Assembly: GCA_026874595.1 (NCBI GenBank) | Contig: CM049308.1 | Span: 13,971,501-14,035,500 of the forward strand | Direction of reading: 5' to 3' | DNA: 64,000 bases | DNA from: Sipunculus nudus | Lineage: Eukaryota; Annelida; Sipuncula; Golfingiida; Sipunculidae | Shown: positions 59,166 through 64,000 of the stretch, one piece after another | Layout: each line of letters starts with the position of its first letter | Numbering within the stretch: the stretch's first letter is position 1 | Position numbers and translations under genes: made by a program | The notes under the pieces: model-generated | Databases searched by the model: none | The model's input: the letters and a program-made list of their open reading frames with translations, nothing else | What the model was told of the DNA's origin: nothing

Positions 59166-62100
59166 ATATTTGTGGGAATATTATATGCATACTCAGAAGT
59201 AAAACAGGATGAACTTTCTCAAGACATGGTGAAGTGTATTTACCCAGCTCAAGACTTCACAGCCTCGTATGCATGAAGTTACTTTGTACAGTTGAGCATA
59301 CTTGTAAATCATTATGGATTCCATAGTCTCTAAAAATGTTTACTTTGTAGCTGAGATAATTGCACTCAGTAAAGGTTACTAATAGAAAGTTCTGTTTGAC
59401 ACGCAGGAAGTCAGAAGTTCAAATCATGTCAGATTAGAATTAGACTGATAATAAAAAAAGTGCCACAACTTTCTGATTGCAGATTAAGAAAGCAAACAAA
59501 AAAAATTGTTGGGAGACATTATAAACTGGAGGGGGGGGGGGGGCTTTTTTATATATTTGTATGTATCAAGGAAGATACTTCCTACTGAAAAAAAATAATC
59601 AATAACTTGTCTAAATTTTCTGTTAACTACTTAGGAATTCAGCTAATTTAAATTTATGATGGAAAATTTATATCTATTTTCTGGTGTTAATGTTGATCAT
59701 AGTTTTGTCCAACAGCTGAATTGCAAATCAGCAATAATATGTCTCTTCACTTTCAGCTTTAAAATAAAACTTCATTTCAGAAACAGATATGAGGAAATTA
59801 TAAAAAAAAATTAATGTAGATCTTTCAATACTAGCTGGCACATTTAATGTTGATGGATGTTATATTAATATGTACAACACTTATATTTCCATAATGCAGT
59901 GTTTGGATTTGAAGGTAAGGTGATCGGGGATGTTGTGTTGTAGTTGAATTGGGTTGTGTATATGATCTGTTGTTATAGGATATGCTGCATAGTTTGAAGC
60001 ACCAGTGAATTCTATTTCAGGACCAGTGCTGCATCCATATTTGCGATTGAAGGAAATTTGTAACTTACTAGATTTATACAATAACTACTGTTTCTGTCAC
60101 AAGATTTCCTGTAAAAAAAAGGGTTTGGTAAATTTTAGCACAGCTGAAAGTTGTCTGAGCTATAGGGATTGCCCATTGCCCATATGATGTCTCCATCTTA
60201 CCAACTTATTGATCAGTGAACATTGGTTAGAAGTCAAGGGAATGTTTTGTAACCATTGGGGCTAGACACTTCTGATTTTGCAGTCAGACAGTTGTAGCTG
60301 AAATCTCCTATCTCAATGAATAAACTTTGTCCAAGTTTCTTGAGTTCTTGATTGTTAATTTTAGTAACATTCTGTCATGAATGTATATGGCCAACATGTC
60401 ATCCATTAACCTCCTCAGCCAAAGACTAATTTGTCATTTATCTACTTGTGTGTAAGTTCTGGTACACTTAAAAGTAGGCCACTGTGACCTCATTTGTGTC
60501 ATTTGCCCACACTGAGAATTTCCCTTTTTTTCTAACTTATAATTTCCTAATTCACACTGAATATTTTTGGAAATACAATTTAGAAATATTTTAAAGAGCT
60601 TACTGCAACTCTCTACTTACAAACAGTTAATGTAAAAATCTAAGCATTCATATCAGGTATTAAGTCATATATCCTTTGCTGATCTTGTCCGAGTCCCCCT
60701 GGGCATGATTGCCACTTGTTGATGTGAAGGTGAAACATACTTTTTTAAGTGGAACATTCAGCATGTATGTCAATATAGTTTTCACAATGATGACTGGTTC
60801 CCAGAAATTGCATGTGGCAGGCAAAACATTGTTATTAAAATGACATAATGCTGGGTGCGTGAGTGAATATCATTACCCACGTTACCCCACGGAACTAAGT
60901 GTCATTTCATGTTGTGATGAAGATGGAATTGTAGCAAATGCTGTCTTAATAGATGAAATGACCATGTTATACTGTTGTTGAGTGGCTATACCAGCGGAAT
61001 GGTCGGATATGCCATGCACCAGCTTGGCTGATTTGCCTGTGAAATATGTGACCCATTGTGGAGTTAGTGAATGGTGTATATAGTGTCATCGTTTGTGCTA
61101 CACTTGCCTTGCCACTCAGCTGGATATTGTATTAACATATCTTGCTTGTAGTTTCATATTGTAGCTAGTGTTACTGCTGCTGTGCAAGTTAATAGTCACA
61201 ATATTGAATATAATGCCATACCAACTAATAACCAAATGACTGATACTGTATGTCATTTATTTTCAATATCATATATTGTGTATCATTCCATATGGAATAC
61301 ATTTATTGTATTACCTAGATAAGATATTAAGTTCTGGTGTTCAGATTGATGTGTTTTGATGCAGTCATAAATGAGTGCTATCATAATTAATTAGATATTT
61401 CTGAATAGTGTAAAGTACCATTGAAGTTTGATCACAAATGTAAAGTATATATATTCAGTATTATTATTTCTTATTTTTCAGTATTATAATATATTTATTT
61501 TAATATTTTAAATGATCATTAAAATACCAAGATTTTAAGTTAATAATTTATTTCTTATCATTTCTTAAATATACTATTTAAGTTAGATGAATGGTGTGAT
61601 ATGTATATATCCTATAAGTCATTTTGCATTATAATTTATTTACTGTCAAGTCTAATTGAATGACAATTGATACTCCATGGTGTTAATTATTTCAGAATCA
61701 TATTGCATTATAACAACAAAATGTATCCAGCACCAGTGAAGTTACTGGCGTTTTGTTAATTTTTTCAGCAGTGTGATCTATTTTTTTAATCCATACTATC
61801 TAGTTGTCCTTTTAGATCCAATCATTAGGTCGCATTGCTTTCCCCCCAGAGAATTGATTGAATGACATTAAACATTTCTTCACATGAATACATGATACAT
61901 GGTGGTACAGTTATTTGCTAAACAGCAGGTGGTTCCACTTAGATTCAGCCGTGTAGATGCGTTACATATTGATCCATTAAATGCATTATTCATCTTAATA
62001 ATGTGTCCATATTGAAACGTGTACAACCGGAAGGCAGTGATGTGTGTGATAGCATCATCATGATCACCTGAACTAATGGTTTGTGATTGAAAGAAAATAT

Positions 62101-62514
62101 TTCATATAATAAGCCAACTTTATCTGCTTTACTAAAGTACTGATCTAGCTGTGAACATATGTGAGTGCTGGAATCACAAACATTTATACTGCAGAGACAC
62201 TGATAGTCAGATACGAGAGCACTGAACCATGAAGGCTTAAAATAAGCCCATATCACCATTATAGTTATTCATATATACTGATTGATAACTAAAGCAACTC
62301 TTTAGATAACACTAATTAACACACAACTAACAAGTACTGTAGACCCCCTTTTAATATTGGCAGCCATAAAAAGAAACTTAAATTTGGAAATCTTGACTTT
62401 TTTCTGAACTCATTGTGCTGCCATAAATAGATGGTTTATCTGAAATGAACTGTGAGAAGACCACTTGTTGGAACATAGCACTCCTTTGTTTTAATTTTCA
62501 CTTCCCCATGCTTT
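59166..62514. other. No gene seen; AT-rich, possible intron
   Basis: Includes a G tract at 59530-59542 and otherwise unique-looking AT-rich sequence. Short frames (59881-60187, 61990-62259) have no supporting features. Confidence 0.35.
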
Positions 62515-63375
62515 GTTGTCCCCCACTCCCCGGATGCAGGGGACATAGTTTAGGGTTTGTCTGTCTGTCTGTCAGTCTCTCTGTCCGTCTGTCAGGTTTT
62601 GTTTCTGTGCGATAACTGTCCTTAATCTCATACGATTTCATCCAAATTTGGGTCAGTGATTGCTCTCGTGCATACCTTGGTTGGGATTGGTTTTGGAGTG
62701 TCTGGCTTCTGTCTGTCACATTGTCTGTCTGTCAGGTTTTCGTTTCAGTGCGATAACTTTCCTAAATATTATTGGATTTCATTCAAATTTTGGGCAGTGA
62801 TTGCTCTCATGCATACCTTGGGTGGGATTGGTTTTGGAGTGTCTGGCTTCTGTCTGTCTGTCTGTCTGTCACTTTGTTTGTCTGTCAATGTGTCAGGTTT
62901 TCGTTTCAGTGCTATAACTTTCCTTAATTTATCCGTTTTCATTCAAATTTTGGTCAGTGATTGCTCTCATGCATACCCTGGTCGGGATTTGTTTTGGAGT
63001 GTCTGGCTTCTGTTTGTCTGTCTGTATGCCTGTCACTTTGTCGATCTGTCTGTCAGGTTTTCATTTCCATGCGATAACTTTCCCAAATATTTTCCGATGT
63101 CATTCAATTTGGATTTGTTTTGTAGTGTCTGACTTATGTCCGTCGGTCTGTCTGTCACTCTGTCAATGTGTCAGGTTTTCGTTTCTGTGGGATAACTTTC
63201 CTTAATTTATCTGTTTTCATTCAAATTTTGGTCAGTGATTGCTCTCATGCATACCCTGGTCGGGATTTGTTTAGGAGTGTCTGGCTTCTGTCTGTCTGTC
63301 TGTCTGTCACTCTGTCTGTCCATCCTTTATCAAGCATGAAAAACAACAAGATCCCAAAGATGGGGACATTAATTC
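62515..63375 (+). mobile_element. GTCCCC-ended repeat element, internally expanded
   Basis: The left end is GTCCCCCACTCCCCGGATGC then AGGGGACAT; the right end is ATCAAGCATGAAAAACAACA then AGATCCCAAAGATGGGGACA. Both match the inverted element at 21285-21765. Inside, units of about 150-180 bp repeat 'cagtgattgctctc.tgcatacc.tgg', 'ggagtgtctggcttctgt', a (TGTC)n run and 'caggttttcgtttc..tgcgataactttcc'. Four to five units are visible. The 158-residue frame at 62656-63132 is a product of these repeats. Confidence 0.7.
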
Positions 63376-64000
63376 CATGAATTTGTTTGTTTTTATCATT
63401 ATTTAATTCTTGGTTATTTCTGTTTAGCTTCTCTCAGTCTTGCCAAACAGATTTAGGTTTCATTTGTCACATAAAAAAGGAAGGCAGCACATTGGCTTGA
63501 TCTCAAATCTAAATCAGGACGTTGCCATGATGATGGACTGACACAATCATGGCTAGGGATGTAACAAACAACCGAACGCTCTTGAGTCTGCAATCTATGC
63601 AAGAAATTCCAGCACATATACTTAATTGCAATCTCATAAAAAACCCATATTTAAGCCTATAGTAATAAGCATAGAGAAATACCAGAAAATGAATAAGACA
63701 GTCTCTTAAAAGACAGTGTGTTATATAAATTTCTATCCAGTATTTTGATGTGTCCCTTTTGGTACTGGGTAAAATCGAAGTCAAAAGAACATGTGATTCA
63801 TTAGCACTTATTGAACTTAACAAGCTATTTACATATATGTTTCTGGAAAATTGTTAAGGGGCAGTGAAAAAAAAGAGAACGAGAGGGAGCCATCTTCTCT
63901 CTTATACATACAAGTCTAAACACATACAGCTGGTATGAAGGTTAATATGACATAGATTCATTCAGTTGTTTGTTGCTGATGTTTCACTGATCATCAACAT
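63376..64000. other. No gene seen
   Basis: Unique-looking AT-rich DNA to the window edge. The minus-strand frame at 63509-63823 shows no recognisable protein feature. Confidence 0.35.

Noticed and set aside
62656-63132. 158-residue cysteine-rich frame
   Set aside because: It is composed of (TGTC)n and repeated units of a noncoding element also seen inverted at 21285-21765.

Overview
The window reads as genomic DNA from a marine invertebrate, most likely a lophotrochozoan such as a bivalve mollusc. It is AT-rich and intron-bearing, with long TA microsatellites, tRNA-headed SINEs and several families of non-autonomous transposons. There is no prokaryotic gene organisation. The species assignment is inferred from repeat style only.

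The best-supported genes are two plus-strand paralogs, at about 12.7-15.7 kb and 26.0-32.6 kb. Each has an untranslated first exon ending at a matched GT donor, one phase-free intron, and a single coding exon starting three bases after a CAG acceptor. They encode 244- and 243-residue secreted proteins that are about three quarters identical. Both have a signal peptide, ten conserved cysteines, N-glycosylation sequons and a C-terminal hydrophobic tail typical of GPI anchoring. I do not recognise the family. Relics of further units lie around them: an orphan first-exon copy at 6.8-7.1 kb, an orphan 3' flank at 17.6-17.9 kb, and repeated upstream blocks at 1.9-2.3 and 20.8-21.2 kb. The locus therefore looks like a decaying tandem gene array.

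Layout. 0-0.64 kb: 3' end of a Helitron-like repeat. 1.9-13.0 kb: an old tandem segmental duplication (2414-7117 and 7118-about 13020). 12.7-15.7 kb: gene 1, with a 63-bp higher-order minisatellite in its intron. 16-23 kb: decayed flanks and repeats. 23.26-25.76 kb: a transposon with perfect 28-bp terminal inverted repeats, carrying a nested solo LTR. 26.0-32.6 kb: gene 2, whose intron holds a 2.4-kb Helitron-like element. 34.7-38.7 kb: a four-member transposon nest. 41.9-42.7 kb: a cluster of AGGCCT hexamers, then a CpG-rich stretch with a candidate first coding exon. 43-64 kb: mostly featureless AT-rich DNA, possibly intron, containing an A-B-A-B-A tandem repeat with 2477-bp period (49.6-55.8 kb), a 35-bp minisatellite split by a solo LTR (57.4-59.2 kb), and an expanded repeat at 62.5-63.4 kb.

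No rRNA, functional tRNA, CRISPR array or viral gene was seen. Only two complete protein-coding regions can be defended. Most other open frames are low-complexity or intronic.
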